Shown in pieces: positions 1-10,930 of a stretch of 64,000 bases of DNA. Position 1 is the stretch's first letter. Each line of letters opens with the position of its first letter. The stretch covers positions 279,311,930 through 279,375,929 of the forward strand of contig JARYHS010008074.1 of NCBI GenBank assembly GCA_031002005.1, read 5' to 3'. The stretch comes from Vandiemenella viatica (Eukaryota; Arthropoda; Insecta; Orthoptera; Morabidae). The position numbers were made by a program, and so were the translations under genes. Under the pieces are notes generated by a model. The model ran no database searches and was not told the DNA's origin. It worked only from the letters and a program-made list of their open reading frames with translations.

Positions 1-677
1 CTGAAAAGGAAATTGAAGGAGGAAGTAATAGCCTTGTGAATTGTGTCACCTGTATTGTGTCCGGAAGAGACTGTTTATCCACAGCGTCCAGTGCGAGTTG
101 TTTATTAATTCCGATACCCGAACATTTCCGGTTCTCCCGGGGCCGTGCACATTAGTAGATGAAAGAAGTGGCCTGCTTTACCGTTGGGTAATTTCGAGCG
201 GACTTGGGCTGAATTAAACATGGCTATTTGTTCGCTGGCCATTTGGCTGATTGGAACGTTTTAATTATCTGGAGCCAGCGCTGCCGAGGTACAGAGGCGG
301 AACTTGAGGCGGGATTCTGCTGGCGCGGAAGAGGCTGCAATCTTGTGGCAGCAGCGCGGCGCTACAACTTCTGCCCTCGGATACGACCAAACTTCAGCCC
401 CCTCAAAGCCCGCCTTATCGTTACATATTAAGGAACGCCTGCTCGTCTCTTTAAGCTACTCTACCTTTTGCACGGAGTCAATCGACACTAGCAACTTCAT
501 AATGTTGTCCACAAAAAAATTACGTTTACTATTAAAAAGTATTTAACCATGGCATTGATAACTCAATTTTTCAATTTAAGAAATTCGTTTTTGTATAATG
601 TTAATGTAATGTACAAACTGTACTCATTTGCATTACACAAATAATTTTGCATGTTAGAACAGTTCCTATAAGTAAAC

Positions 678-846
678 GCCTGAGCGTGGTGGATGGGTGG
701 TAACGCTCTGGCCTCACATTCGGGTTTCCCAAATCACTCCACGCGAATGTTGCGATGGTTCCTTAAAAAATTGTCTATGGACGAATTCCTTCCCGTTCTT
801 TTCCCAAAGTCCCTTCTCGTCTCTAATGCTTTCGACAAGGCGAAAA
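678..846 (+). repeat. SINE-A copy, internally deleted
   Basis: tRNA-derived short retrotransposon. The head (GAGCGTGGTGGATGGGTGG, A-box-like) is followed directly by the body at GGGTTTCCCAAATCACTCC, so about 50 bases that carry the B box in intact copies (for example at 5504 and 14672) are missing. The 3' part keeps the TTCCTTCCCGTTC and TCTCTAATG blocks and ends at GACAAGGCGAAAA. Without a B box this copy cannot support internal Pol III initiation. No clear flanking duplication was found, and the copy is old. Confidence 0.8.
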
Positions 847-2700
847 TTGGAATGTGAACGACAAAATCGTACAACTAACGAGAAAAGTGAAGTATTTAAG
901 GTAAGAGACGATTATTTTTCAATAAATTGAGAGAAATAAAATTGGATAGTGTTATCTGATTCTTTGATTACGTGACTAACGATAATGCAGAGAACATTGG
1001 GTGAAGAAAAGTGAAATTTATACTTCATATGACACTTCATGTGAAATAACTTTAGTAAGAATTAGCCACTCTGCTCAAGTAAATCCATTTTAATTTGGGA
1101 GAAGATAGAGGGAAAATTATATTCTTTGGAGAATAGCTGAAGGTTTAAATGTTTTCTGTTACATCGATATATTTCTAAGGGACGCACATAGATATATTTC
1201 TAAGGGACGCATATTTATTATATTAAAATCTTGCATTTTATTTCTCGAGTCTGAGCGAAGTCGTACGTGCGCTAAGACGCTGAGCGGAAATACTGCTATT
1301 AGCTCAGCAGAAATCTAACTCGCTGTCAGAATCGCACGCGTAGCTAAGGTCACTTTGCAGCAAACAACTTCAGCTTTCCCCATTCGTGTCTGATCTGTAA
1401 GAGCGACAAGTTCGGCCTCGGGTCGATGTCGATTGGACCGCCAGTACCCGCCAAGACTCTCGTCTTCTACATGTCGTAGCATAATTACTACAACATACCT
1501 TAATTTGCTGGCATTACGTCGCGTGGAGGCGCAGATGTATTTTTCTTGTGACCAATTACTCAATTTTGCAATAAACATCAAGTCTAACGACTTCAGTATT
1601 TCATTCGGCGAATGCAAAGCCTGTATGGTTCTCCGTTGCCACGAAGCCCACAGATAATACTTTTAGGAGTCAGACAAGCAAAGAATACTAGCGGCGTGGC
1701 GCAAGAAGAATACGTCGCAAATCTTAGCTAATGTGACTGAGTACAGACTATACACACAGCCATCCGACTAAAGAGTCACCATATATTTTACACATGAAAA
1801 TTCATTTTTAGGACACTACTTGTTATTGATAGCCGCTAGAGTGACCGTGATTGTTGATGCGCCCCCACACAGCACTGATGAGACACAACAGGCCAAATTT
1901 CAAACATTGGATCTGACTCAACAGCCATCCTGATGGCGGTTTTTTGCTGTTATTAATGCAAATGCTGGATGGTTCCCAAACTTCACCCAGAAATTACGTG
2001 GTTCACAGAAACAAACAGATATTCATCACACAAAAGTCACTTTACGTGGTTCATAAATATTTAATGACACTGACGTTCTCACTGTAGGTAGGGTCTAGAA
2101 CAGGGGCCATAACATATGTGATCTGCAAATTACGAGAAAACGGTTATCTTCTTCATAAAAACAATATAAGAGTGTAAACTAGGTCTGGTTTTAAACTAAG
2201 TGACCAATTATATTTGCACGATAAACGTATGAGAATAAAACTGCATTTTGTTATTGAATTCGTTGCGAGAGTGTACGGTAACAAGCAGCAAGACAAACTC
2301 TGTCACTAGAAAATCTAGTGTGTAAATGTGGTAAGATAACATTCAGCTGCAAATAGCAAAGATATATGGAAGGTATATGTTGTTACAGGAAGAAAGAATA
2401 GTGGAAATCTTCAAATTAAAGAATAAATAAGATAGGAGCAAATCTCACGAGAAATACGTTGACCAAAAATAGGTGAAAAGCTTCATCACTCAAGAATACT
2501 AGATGGAGGCAACTATCGGATAATTCAAAACACTTCTGACACTTCAACGTAACTTATCATAGCAAACCTCTTCAAATCACCATTTGTATTCGCCGGCTGC
2601 TTTTATTTATTTATGTGCCCTCAAACTTTTTGTTACTGTTTTATATGATAAAAATTAAGCTCTCTGTATGTGTGGAATTTATACGATATTGTTATATTTT
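847..2700. other. Gene-free spacer
   Basis: No coding sequence can be supported. The only distinct structures are a 25-bp tandem duplication at 1166-1215 and a less AT-rich patch at about 1240-1740. That patch has short overlapping frames on both strands (minus 1315-1617, plus 1433-1657) which match no family I recognise and have no splice or start context. The rest is AT-rich unassigned DNA. Confidence 0.6.
1166..1215. repeat. 25-bp direct tandem duplication
   Basis: Two adjacent 25-base units, each starting GATATATTTCTAAGGGACGC, differ only at the last few bases. The near identity implies a recent local duplication. Confidence 0.9.
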
Positions 2701-2833
2701 CCCACAAATCACTTCAGGCAAATGCCGGGACGGTTCCTTCAAAAAGGCCATGGCTGAATACCTTCTCGTTCCTTGCCGCATGTCCTTTCTCGCCTCCAAT
2801 GAATTCGACGTCGACGAGACATAAAGCCAGAAG
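2701..2833 (+). repeat. SINE-A copy, 5'-truncated
   Basis: Begins inside the body at CACAAATCACTTCAGGCAAA and runs through CGGGACGGTTCCTTCAAAAA and the CGACGTCGACGAGACATAAA tail block into an A-rich stretch. The tRNA-like head is absent, as expected when reverse transcription from the 3' end stops early. The body is otherwise well preserved. Confidence 0.85.
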
Positions 2834-5503
2834 AAAAAAATATAATATTTCCAGTATCCTGGCTTAAAGTTCATGTCCAGTACAAAATATATGAATCTGT
2901 ATTTTAATTTTCTTTGTATGCGACGCTATTTTCCACTCACTGTTGGAATATTTACTCTGCTGTAACAATACGAATTCAGACTGTAACATGCAATTATATA
3001 TTTTATTTCTAAAAGATTCTTTTTTGTCACAAGCCATTATATTCTTTCATACCTAACCGAAATCAATAAAGAAGGTATCATTTTACAGATTAAGGAATCC
3101 GCTTTGATACATCATATTTTAAGATATTCGACCTTTAAAGGGGTCAAAAAAGTTCTCTTCTAAACACTTTAATCTTTATTTGACCTGTAAACCACTTCCT
3201 CTCTACCACTAACATTCCAATATTGTAAGTACAAAGAGAACTGGGAAGTAATTAATTATGACGCTACACAAATGTTACAAGTGTTCTGTGTATGCATTGC
3301 AATGCCGCAGTGTTTTCAATTCCGCGGGATTTTTGCGGGATTGGCGCAAACAATTTTTTAACCCATAATTTGGAACATAATTATTTAAAGTGTTAACAAA
3401 ATTAAATAATAAGCGTCTGTTAATTAAATTAATAAATCAATTTTAATAATAAAAATTAACAGTTAACAATATTTTAATTGCCAAAGTGATATTAAATTTT
3501 TTTAGCCTGTCTTAAGCATATTTCCAGGTTTTACATTTTTGTTTTTAAATCTAAACCAATGTTTAAATAAATAGTCAAAAATAAAAAATGTTTAGTCTTA
3601 GGTCATATTATGTGTCTTACAATAAATCAAATTAGTTTGAAAACATGGTATGCATAATAGCCAAGTTACCAGAGTTTTGTTTTTTGTGTTTTTTTGTTTG
3701 TTTTTTGTTTATTGTAAATAAACGATCTTTAACACCAAGAGAAAGCATTCTATTTCACAAAGTGATGTGAATATACTCTGTGAAGTGTAGGCTTGTCTCA
3801 GAACAATATCGCATAATATTTTGTCACTGCACAAATAATAACAAGTAGTTGAAAGGAAGCATGCTATTTACTCAAAAATAATGTATTGTGGTGATCGACC
3901 AAATCATCCCAAGTGGGATTAATCGCAAGCCAGAGCGGCACATTCTAGTAGACTGCTTTCGTCAAGGAATACGTGTTTCAAACGCATTGGTACGGTGGTC
4001 GAAACAACAATAAGTCATGGAAATACAATTAGCTTTTGATAGCTGCTAAATAAATAGGAATGCGATCGTTAAAATTACAATAACATTAGTATTAACGAAT
4101 TATAAAATTTTCAGTCGACACAATTACTTTATCTGCAATATCGTGGGATCCCACTTTGCTGGATTGTAATTCCTAGTTCTGAGTATAAGCTAACATTGCT
4201 TGTTAGTTTGATTCCTGTCGTCATTCAGTGTGGAAACGAGGAGAAGCAGACGATTATTCAGACGATAGTAACCCTGATAGTTGTTTAAAACAGTGTACGA
4301 TTAGAAAAAAATCACACAGTAAGTTATTTATATTACAAAAGAGGCCGTTCATAGTAGTAATTTTAATTAAATGGCCAGTATAAAGCAATTAAGAATACTG
4401 TCTACAACGGGCTAAAGCTATTTAAATACAACAAATGGTATTTCGTAGTTAGCAGGATGGAACAAATTTCTAATAGGAACCAGTGTTCTGCTGCATAAAG
4501 ATAAGTCAGACTTATTGAGGAATTAAATTCCAATACCACCTGATAGAATTGATTTCAATTAATATATGGGTGATCTGATCGTCAAATAAATATTGTCACC
4601 ATCTCTCAATGTGAGAACTTATACAATCTTCCGGAAGTAGTTGTTCGGGTGATGGCAAAAGGAACGAAAAGTTATTGTACGTAAACAAAATTAACATTGA
4701 TTCAGTATGATGGTAATAAAATATGTTCTGATGTCGAAATTCAAATGTACTGAATTGTATATTTACGGGTCTTTGATGGGAGGATGAGGTCCATGTGATT
4801 GGCTGAAATTTGAAGGCGCGTCATGAAAGTCGGTAATGAAAACTCTTGTTCTGACCACAGACCATAAAGAAACACTGTTATCTATGTGGCGTAGTTCATG
4901 GAATGCCTGATATGTAAGAGAGAGCATGTCAGAGATTCATTGAATGATGGTCTGTATGTGAAGTCTTCAATTCTTGCAACTTTTATTAATTCAGTAAGTA
5001 GAACAGTACTGTAACAAAGCAAACGTTTTTCAACAATTGGTATTCAGCTTACTTCTTATAAGTTTGATGGTAAAGCACAGAAAAAATTTTAGGTCAAATT
5101 TAAACACCAGCTTGAAAAAAATAACTTATAATTCTGTTTATCAATATACGTTAGTAGAAAATGAAGCGGAATTACTTCTGCGATGTTTATAAATTGCATT
5201 AGTGTTGGAAAATTGTGTTCCGTCGGCAAACTTATAGGTTTAAGTTTCTCCAGTTTGCCATTAAAATTTCATATCGTTTAATAGTATCGCGTTCACATAA
5301 AACAGTAACACAAAAATGAGATTAGGAGTAATGTGACGCTATAAACACTTTTCAGGATAATAAATAAATTCTTCAATTGAGCTGTTCACATTTCTGCACT
5401 AACTACGGAAAACTAAACAAATACTTAAACACCTGAGTTGCCTGTTTTCTGTTATTAATTTAAATATCAACGACCAATCACAGATCCTAGTTCAAATCTC
5501 AGA
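2834..5503. other. Gene-free AT-rich spacer
   Basis: No open frame of useful length, no recognised repeat family and no RNA gene. The stretch around 3360-3740 is especially A/T-rich low-complexity sequence with T/G runs. I see nothing else to annotate. Confidence 0.6.
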
Positions 5504-5735
5504 CCGAGCGTGGTGGATGAGCGATAACACTCTCACCTCGCATTCGGAAGGACGTGGTTTCGAATCTCCATCCGGGCGTCCACATTTGAGTTTTCCATGG
5601 TTTCCCTGAATCACTCCAGGCGAATGTCGGAATGGTTCCTTGTAACAGGCCATGGACAAATGCCTTCCTGTTCTCAGCCATAGTCTTTCTTCACCTCTAA
5701 TGACCACGACGTCGACGAGACGTAAAGCCATAATC
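5504..5735 (+). repeat. SINE-A copy, full length
   Basis: Near-complete member of the family. The order is an A-box-like head (CCGAGCGTGGTGGATGAGCG), a B box (GGTTTCGAATCTCC), the body block TGAATCACTCCAGGCGAATG, TGGTTCCTT, and a tail GACGTCGACGAGACGTAAAG followed by CCATAATCAC. Spacing between the two boxes is as in a tRNA head. I could not identify a convincing target duplication. Any open frame across it is incidental. Confidence 0.9.
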
Positions 5736-6049
5736 ACAATTCCAGCGTACCGGCCGTCCTGGTTGCGTTTTTAGGTGACCTCGTAAACAAACATGCGAAT
5801 ATTGGGACTGTCCTCCAATCTGAGCATCAGAAAATACCATTCTTTTAGCAGTTACCGTATAGAAAATCGATTACATTGTTCGCGGTCGGTTGGAGACATA
5901 TACGTTCCGTCAGATGGTAAGTAACCACCAGCTACAAACTGATCACCGTAACTGTGAAGTGGATATCAAAGTCTACGACATCTTTATTACTTTCATTTTA
6001 AAAATTCAAGCATTGCTATCTTAGGATGCCTCCTTTCTGCTGGGGTTAA
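5736..6049. other. Gene-free spacer
   Basis: Nothing recognisable. Short frames only, with no splice-site-bounded coding segment. Confidence 0.5.
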
Positions 6050-6330
6050 CTCGAATATTTTCTTTGCTGGCGAGGCTGGTCCGCGCGGCTCGCTGAGAGC
6101 GACGGCACAGTGGGCGGCGGTCAGGCGGCTCTTGTGGCGGCGTGGAGGGCCATCGCGGCCATCAGCCGCAGCCACTCCACTCCGCGCCCTGACGCCGACA
6201 CCCAACACGGTGACGACGAGCCAAATCAAGGGCCGCCCCCTGCTCTCAACACACGACGCGACGCCGCCACGGCGAGGCTCGTCAACTCAATACAGGCCAG
6301 GTTAATTAAACTGATGGCAAAGACGTAATG
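6050..6330. other. GC-rich island, unassigned
   Basis: A sharp GC- and CpG-rich block (core 6080-6290) in AT-rich surroundings. Frames are open on both strands (minus 5993-6229, plus 6110-6328), which is expected from low stop-codon density at high GC, so openness is not evidence of coding. It is followed by AGGTTAATTAAACTG, a TTAATTAA core of the kind homeodomain proteins bind. It could be an exon, a CpG island or a conserved noncoding element. Confidence 0.3.
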
Positions 6331-6898
6331 TAACGAGACAGTGTTTCGTACCAAGCTACTGGAATGGTACGTGTTTTCAAGTATTCTATCATGGCACTGT
6401 AGGCCATAGTATTTGTATAGTTACAGAGATGATATGCGGTTTTCTCAAAACATGTAATATGAGATGGAACTTAATTTAACTGTAATAATATTTTATGACA
6501 TGTCATTTAATGGAAGAAAATTTAAGTGATACTAAACCGAGATAACTATTAAATGGATGATTTTAGGTCTTTTAAACATAGAAAGTGTTAAAACAACATT
6601 GTGAACATTTTTTTAATGCGACCAAAATTTGAATTCTTCGGAAGTCTTATTTCTGTACAGAAAATTATATTTTCACAGTTATTAAAAACTTGGATAAATG
6701 TGTACGACTTGATGATTCTATCAGAACGGCCAACAAGACGTCCGTTTTGCACTCAGTTATAAGGGATAACAAATTAAACCTTCTTATGCTCATTTTTCAT
6801 CACGTAAATAAAGAGAGAAACCGCTATATCTTTTCACTTGTTAATATTGTTATCAGTCTAAATATAGAAACTTGAATTAGCTAACAACTTTACTATGG
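6331..6898. other. Gene-free AT-rich spacer
   Basis: Nothing recognisable. The short frame at 6690-6875 resembles no family. Confidence 0.5.
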
Positions 6899-7195
6899 CC
6901 GGCCTCGGTATCGTAGGGGCTAGCGTGCTAGCTCCGCTTGCCGAAGGTCGCCGGTTCGAATCCGGCCGCGGGCATGGATGTTAAATGTTGTGTGTCTGTG
7001 TTAATGTCCTGTCCGTCCTGTGGTGTCCATACTTAGAAGATACAATAGATAAACACTGGATAACGACTGATTCACTGGAAGCTATAATAATCACATTGAG
7101 CTGTATGGCCTCAGCTGCCGAAAGCCAAAAAAAAAGAAAAAAAAAAAGATATATATATAAAAATAAAGGAAAACCAAAAAAAATTTATATGAATC
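6899..7195 (+). repeat. SINE-B copy
   Basis: A second tRNA-headed SINE family, distinct in body from SINE-A. The head reads GCCGGCCTCGGTATCGTAGG with A-box-like GGGGCTAGCGTGC, then a B box CGCCGGTTCGAATCCGGCCG and the junction GCGGGCATGGATGT. The body contains GTGTCTGTGTTAATGTCCTG and TGTATGGCCTCAGCTGCCG. It ends in a long A-rich tail with AT steps (7127-7190). It aligns along its length with the copy at 43318. The target duplication is unclear because the A-rich tail is expanded. Confidence 0.88.
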
Positions 7196-7199
7196 TCTA

Positions 7200-8627
7200 A
7201 AAATCAGTACTTAACATTAGTGAAAGTCGAATTTCATCAAAATTTATCGTGCTTTGAATAAAATGCTTCTAGCCTATAAATAAAAAATTGTTATATTTTA
7301 ACAATTTTTTTAAAAAAGTCTTTAACCATATAATTAAAATATTAAAATCAAGTTCAGAAATGTGTAATATGTTTGTTCGATTTGATTCTATGAGGGAATC
7401 CCCTTCGGGATGTGTAACTTTATGTTCTGTGATTGGCAGAATTTATAATAATTAATTAAAACTCAATATTGGTAAACTCGTTGTAGCCTTTGAAAATCCT
7501 TCAAACTTTTATCTGACAATAATCACAGCTTCATCATAATACAGTATTAAATTCACAGTGGCGTACCATAGTGACACATGACACATTTTCTGTCGCATTA
7601 GGAAGAATTGTAACGGTTTGCTTACGGATTTGAAATTTGGTTGTTACCGAAATGACGATATAGAATGAAGGGTAAATATCACTTTCCAAATGAAACACAT
7701 TTATTAGTGGTACAAAGCTGATATTGTTCCGTTCTGCAAAAAAACACTGCGTGGTGAGTTATTTATGGATTCTGCTCACAGGAGGCCATCCGCTAAAATT
7801 TTAACCGTATCAAACTTTCACGTTGATTTGTTAAATAATTTCTACACTGAGAGCCCTTATAAACCACATCGCTATCTAAAACAGGTAATTACGAGCTTTT
7901 GGAGGTTGCGATCAGTATTTCGTAATTCTAGATGCTGTCTTATCCATGTCACCCTGCCGATTTTCATGCATATCTATTTCAACAGGGTATTAATATTTAC
8001 TAATAGTTCTAGTATAACTTCAAAGACTGTTAATAGCTATGTGAAAAGAACTAGGAGCACGATACCTGTTCGACGATGTAGCCAAATTTAGAAAGCAGAA
8101 TGTTTCTTATAAAGGACAAGAGATAATGGATGTGGTGGCATGTCCAAAGACGGGAGATACATGCACTCTTGAGTAAGTGGTGTTGCTGGAAGTGCATTTT
8201 TCGTACTTGACGTGGAGCCAGTTATTACCAATAGTCACCTTATCCCACAGTTAGGGCCTTCAATAGTTATTTCCTGGTGAAGTCGGTAGCCCTCCAAACT
8301 ACGCTGGAAGGAAACGAAAAAGCAGCACATCCTCGGTATTATGTTCATTTCATCTTTTTTTCAGTTATAGACACTTCTCTCTCTTATACAAACCTCCCGT
8401 CGTGCTATCATTCGTTTCGCAAAAGTCTGAGCCAGCGCTACTATTTTAGGTTTTGGAAGCATCGTTCTTGTGTGTCTGGTCTGGTACAAAACCTTCATGA
8501 AATTCATAACTTAATATCTAACAAAGTTCTAAAATAGGAAATCAGCATTATGCTGTATTCAGTCTATAGCATCAGGTATCTTTAGTAAATTCTCTTTCAT
8601 CTTCTTCTCCTATTTTTTTTTTATTTC
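7200..8627. other. Gene-free spacer
   Basis: No supported gene. It contains a small perfect palindrome (7282-7310). The frames at 7765-8091 and 8277-8537 show no family signature, codon pattern or splice context that would support translation. Confidence 0.55.
7282..7310. repeat. Short perfect inverted repeat
   Basis: AAAAAATTGTTA and its reverse complement TAACAATTTTTT are separated by five bases. In an AT-rich eukaryotic spacer this may be chance. It resembles a hairpin plus T-run, but a bacterial-style terminator reading is not meaningful here. Confidence 0.6.
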
Positions 8628-8637
8628 GTATGAGAAG

Positions 8638-8858
8638 TTTTTTAACTGCTTAACGTCTCTTAACAGCGAGGTCTTGAGAGACGGGAATGGATGGGGGCAA
8701 GGAATGGGAAGGAATTCAGCCATGGCCTTTTGAAGGAAGCATCCCGGCATTTGCCTGGAGTGATTTGGGAAACCATGGAAAACCCAAATCTGGATGCCCG
8801 GACGGGGATTCGAACCGGCGTCCTCCCGAATGCTAACCGTTACACCCCCACGCTCGGT
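8638..8858 (-). repeat. SINE-A copy with perfect target duplication, variant tail
   Basis: Full-length member on the minus strand: the head complement CACCCCCACGCTCGGT is at the high-coordinate end, and GGGGATTCGAACCGGCGTCC carries the B box. The element is flanked by a perfect 10-bp direct repeat GTATGAGAAG at 8628-8637 and 8859-8868, a target-site duplication that fixes both ends. The 3' tail differs from most copies: read on the minus strand it is CTCGCTGTTAAGAGACGTTA rather than CTCGACGTCGACGAGGCGTA, defining a subfamily also represented by the fragment at 23312. The intact duplication suggests this is one of the younger insertions. Confidence 0.93.
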
Positions 8859-9183
8859 GTATGAGAAGCAATGTAACGAATAAAAGTACAAATATATAAT
8901 TAAAAATGGAAAGAAAAAAACAAATATAAGAGAAAACACGTTCTGTCAGATGTGCGTACCTAGATTGTTGGGCCATCACAGGCGTGATATCGTGCAGTTC
9001 CCAAGAATCAGCCATTGACACTGCTGTATTTGTTCCCCACAATTACTTTCGAGCGAATCATCCAGGTAAACAAAAAAGCCACAACACGAACCATATACAC
9101 TCCTCAGACAGTTTAGTCTGCTCCACAGATTTTCGATAAAGACTGAAATGAGGTAGCTGGTGCATTTAATAAGTTTTTTTTTT

Positions 9184-9213
9184 TTTAACTTATGGCTTTA
9201 CGCCTCGTCTAAA
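9184..9213 (-). repeat. SINE-A 3'-tail fragment
   Basis: TTATGGCTTTACGCCTCGTC is the reverse complement of the last bases of SINE-A, preceded on the plus strand by a T-run (the A-tail complement). Only about 25 bases of the element are present, consistent with an extremely 5'-truncated insertion. Confidence 0.75.
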
Positions 9214-10668
9214 ATAAGTTATCAAGTGCTTTAAATCTGGAATAGCATTAATATCTTCCTCAATTACATTTCTCTATTAACTAGTTGTGCTCATCTGCAA
9301 TAATATCCTCGAATAAAGCATCAAATACCCAATATCTTACAACAGTTACATTTTCACTCTGATTTCTGCAAACGAATAAACATGTTCGTTGATGGACAAA
9401 ACCGAAAATAATATACATTTCAGAATTCGTACTAATAAATATGCTATAATATTTTTATTAAATAAAACAACAGCCTAAACATTTACGGTGTTTATTCGGA
9501 AAATATTTCGTGTAGACTGCGGTGGCCCGTGGATGGGAAGGAATAACATTAAAAAAAATTTGTCCGATAGGAGAGTTAAAAATGTGCAAAAGATACCGAA
9601 CGCTTTGAAATTTTTGTGTTGTTTACATTTATCAACGGTGAACGATAAATTTCTGCCTGAAATAATACAGCCAACATGCGTTAATAATTTCCTTTCAGAC
9701 TATTTTTCAACGATGGCCACGTAGCGCGCATTGTCACACCCATCTCTCACATGTACTGACTGTTTTACAGCACTTTGAAATATGTCAGACAAAACATACG
9801 CGGACAGTCCTCCGTTTACGCCTTTTTAAAAATAATTTAATAAAAACAATGGTATCAAATAAAATTGTTCGTGGGCCACTGGAATCACTAAGGTATTCTT
9901 CTCTGTTCAAACAGACACAAAAACTAGCATTAACATAGTGTTCTGATGTGTAATATTAGTACTTTAATTCTCACAATTTCACCTTTAAACTAAGATGCAG
10001 ACCTTCGAAGAAAATTTAGAACTATTATAATTGTGATAAATTTAAATGGATTTCATGTCGTCTGTGACGCCTAAATTTTGAGTTACAGTAAGTACAAGAC
10101 TTTGTTTATATCAATTACATTTTCTTCTTTTTAACTTTTTAGAATATCATTGCTTTTAGCTTGGGAGAACAGATGTGGATGTCTGTCTTCTTTCCATAGT
10201 GGGAGATCTGGTTTTGAATGCTAGATATGTATATAACACAATGGATTCCTTTTATAAGAATTCCTCTTGGAGTGATAATTGTAGTGATGGCTAGTCAAAA
10301 TATCATCTCACGAAGAATCATCACAGAATACAATATTTAAATATTTCAACTTCAAATAAAATAGCAGTATGTTGTGGACGAATGGACCGATTAATCGCCG
10401 TCACATATTAGTTATCACTCACTTAAAACCATATATAGAACATTGTTAATCACGATATCAGCCCAGATGAAGAAGCAATTGTTACTGATTAATTATAATT
10501 ACGGTTAGTGAACATTTACTTTATTGCGTAAAAGTTGCGCCAACCGTTTTGTAAATCTACACAATGCGATTACATTACCTTTACTTTACCTGATAATACT
10601 CATTAATAAGAACAGATTACGGTGCTGTTACGGTCTCTACAATGACCACACACACAATACTTCTGAAA
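9214..10668. other. Gene-free AT-rich spacer
   Basis: No recognised repeat or gene. The short frames (9488-9724, 10524-10709) lack any recognisable domain. Confidence 0.5.
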
Positions 10669-10676
10669 CCGTCACA

Positions 10677-10921
10677 CAGGGCAGGATTAAAACAGCGCGG
10701 GGCCCGTAGCAAATGTGAAGAAGGGGCTCTTGGTTTTCGCCATCCAGGGCAGTAGTAGAGCTAACTGACGGAGAGTCTCCCGGAATCCTAGGCGGGGCCG
10801 CGCTCTAGAAGGCGCGTGGCCCCCCTCGCAGGCGCGGGGCCCCCAGAAGGTACGGGGCCCCTCAGAAGGTGCGGGGTCCGTAGCATTTGCTAACTCCTGC
10901 TACGTGGCTAATCCGGTACTG
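10677..10921 (+). mobile_element. MITE-like element, hAT-type termini (copy 1)
   Basis: A 245-bp non-autonomous element. The left end is CAGGGCAGGATTAA and the right end, read on the opposite strand, is CAGTACCGGATTAG, an imperfect terminal inverted repeat. A second inverted pair follows inward (GTAGCAAATG on the left, CATTTGCTA on the right). It is flanked by 8-bp near-identical repeats, CCGTCACA at 10669-10676 and CCGCCACA at 10922-10929 (one mismatch). Eight-base duplications and CAGGG-type ends are typical of the hAT superfamily. The interior is GC-rich with repeated GGGGCC-like blocks and encodes nothing. A second copy lies inverted at 51252-51422. The element immediately to the right is a different hAT family. 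Confidence 0.85.
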
Positions 10922-10930
10922 CCGCCACAG

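Noticed and set aside
1315..1617. 100-codon minus frame in a less AT-rich patch
   Set aside because: I briefly considered a retroelement integrase tail, but the motifs and spacing do not hold up; no family could be named.
6899..6975. tRNA-like sequence with intact A and B boxes
   Set aside because: It is the head of a SINE: the same head with the same non-tRNA body occurs at 43318, it lacks a proper acceptor stem, and it ends in an A-rich tail.
7282..7310. Hairpin plus T-run as a transcription terminator
   Set aside because: The window is eukaryotic spacer; a Rho-independent terminator reading does not apply.
8610..8939. 109-codon minus frame
   Set aside because: Covers the SINE-A copy at 8638-8858 and its flanks; similar frames appear over the other copies (14623-14922, 32356-32586, 55286-55507).
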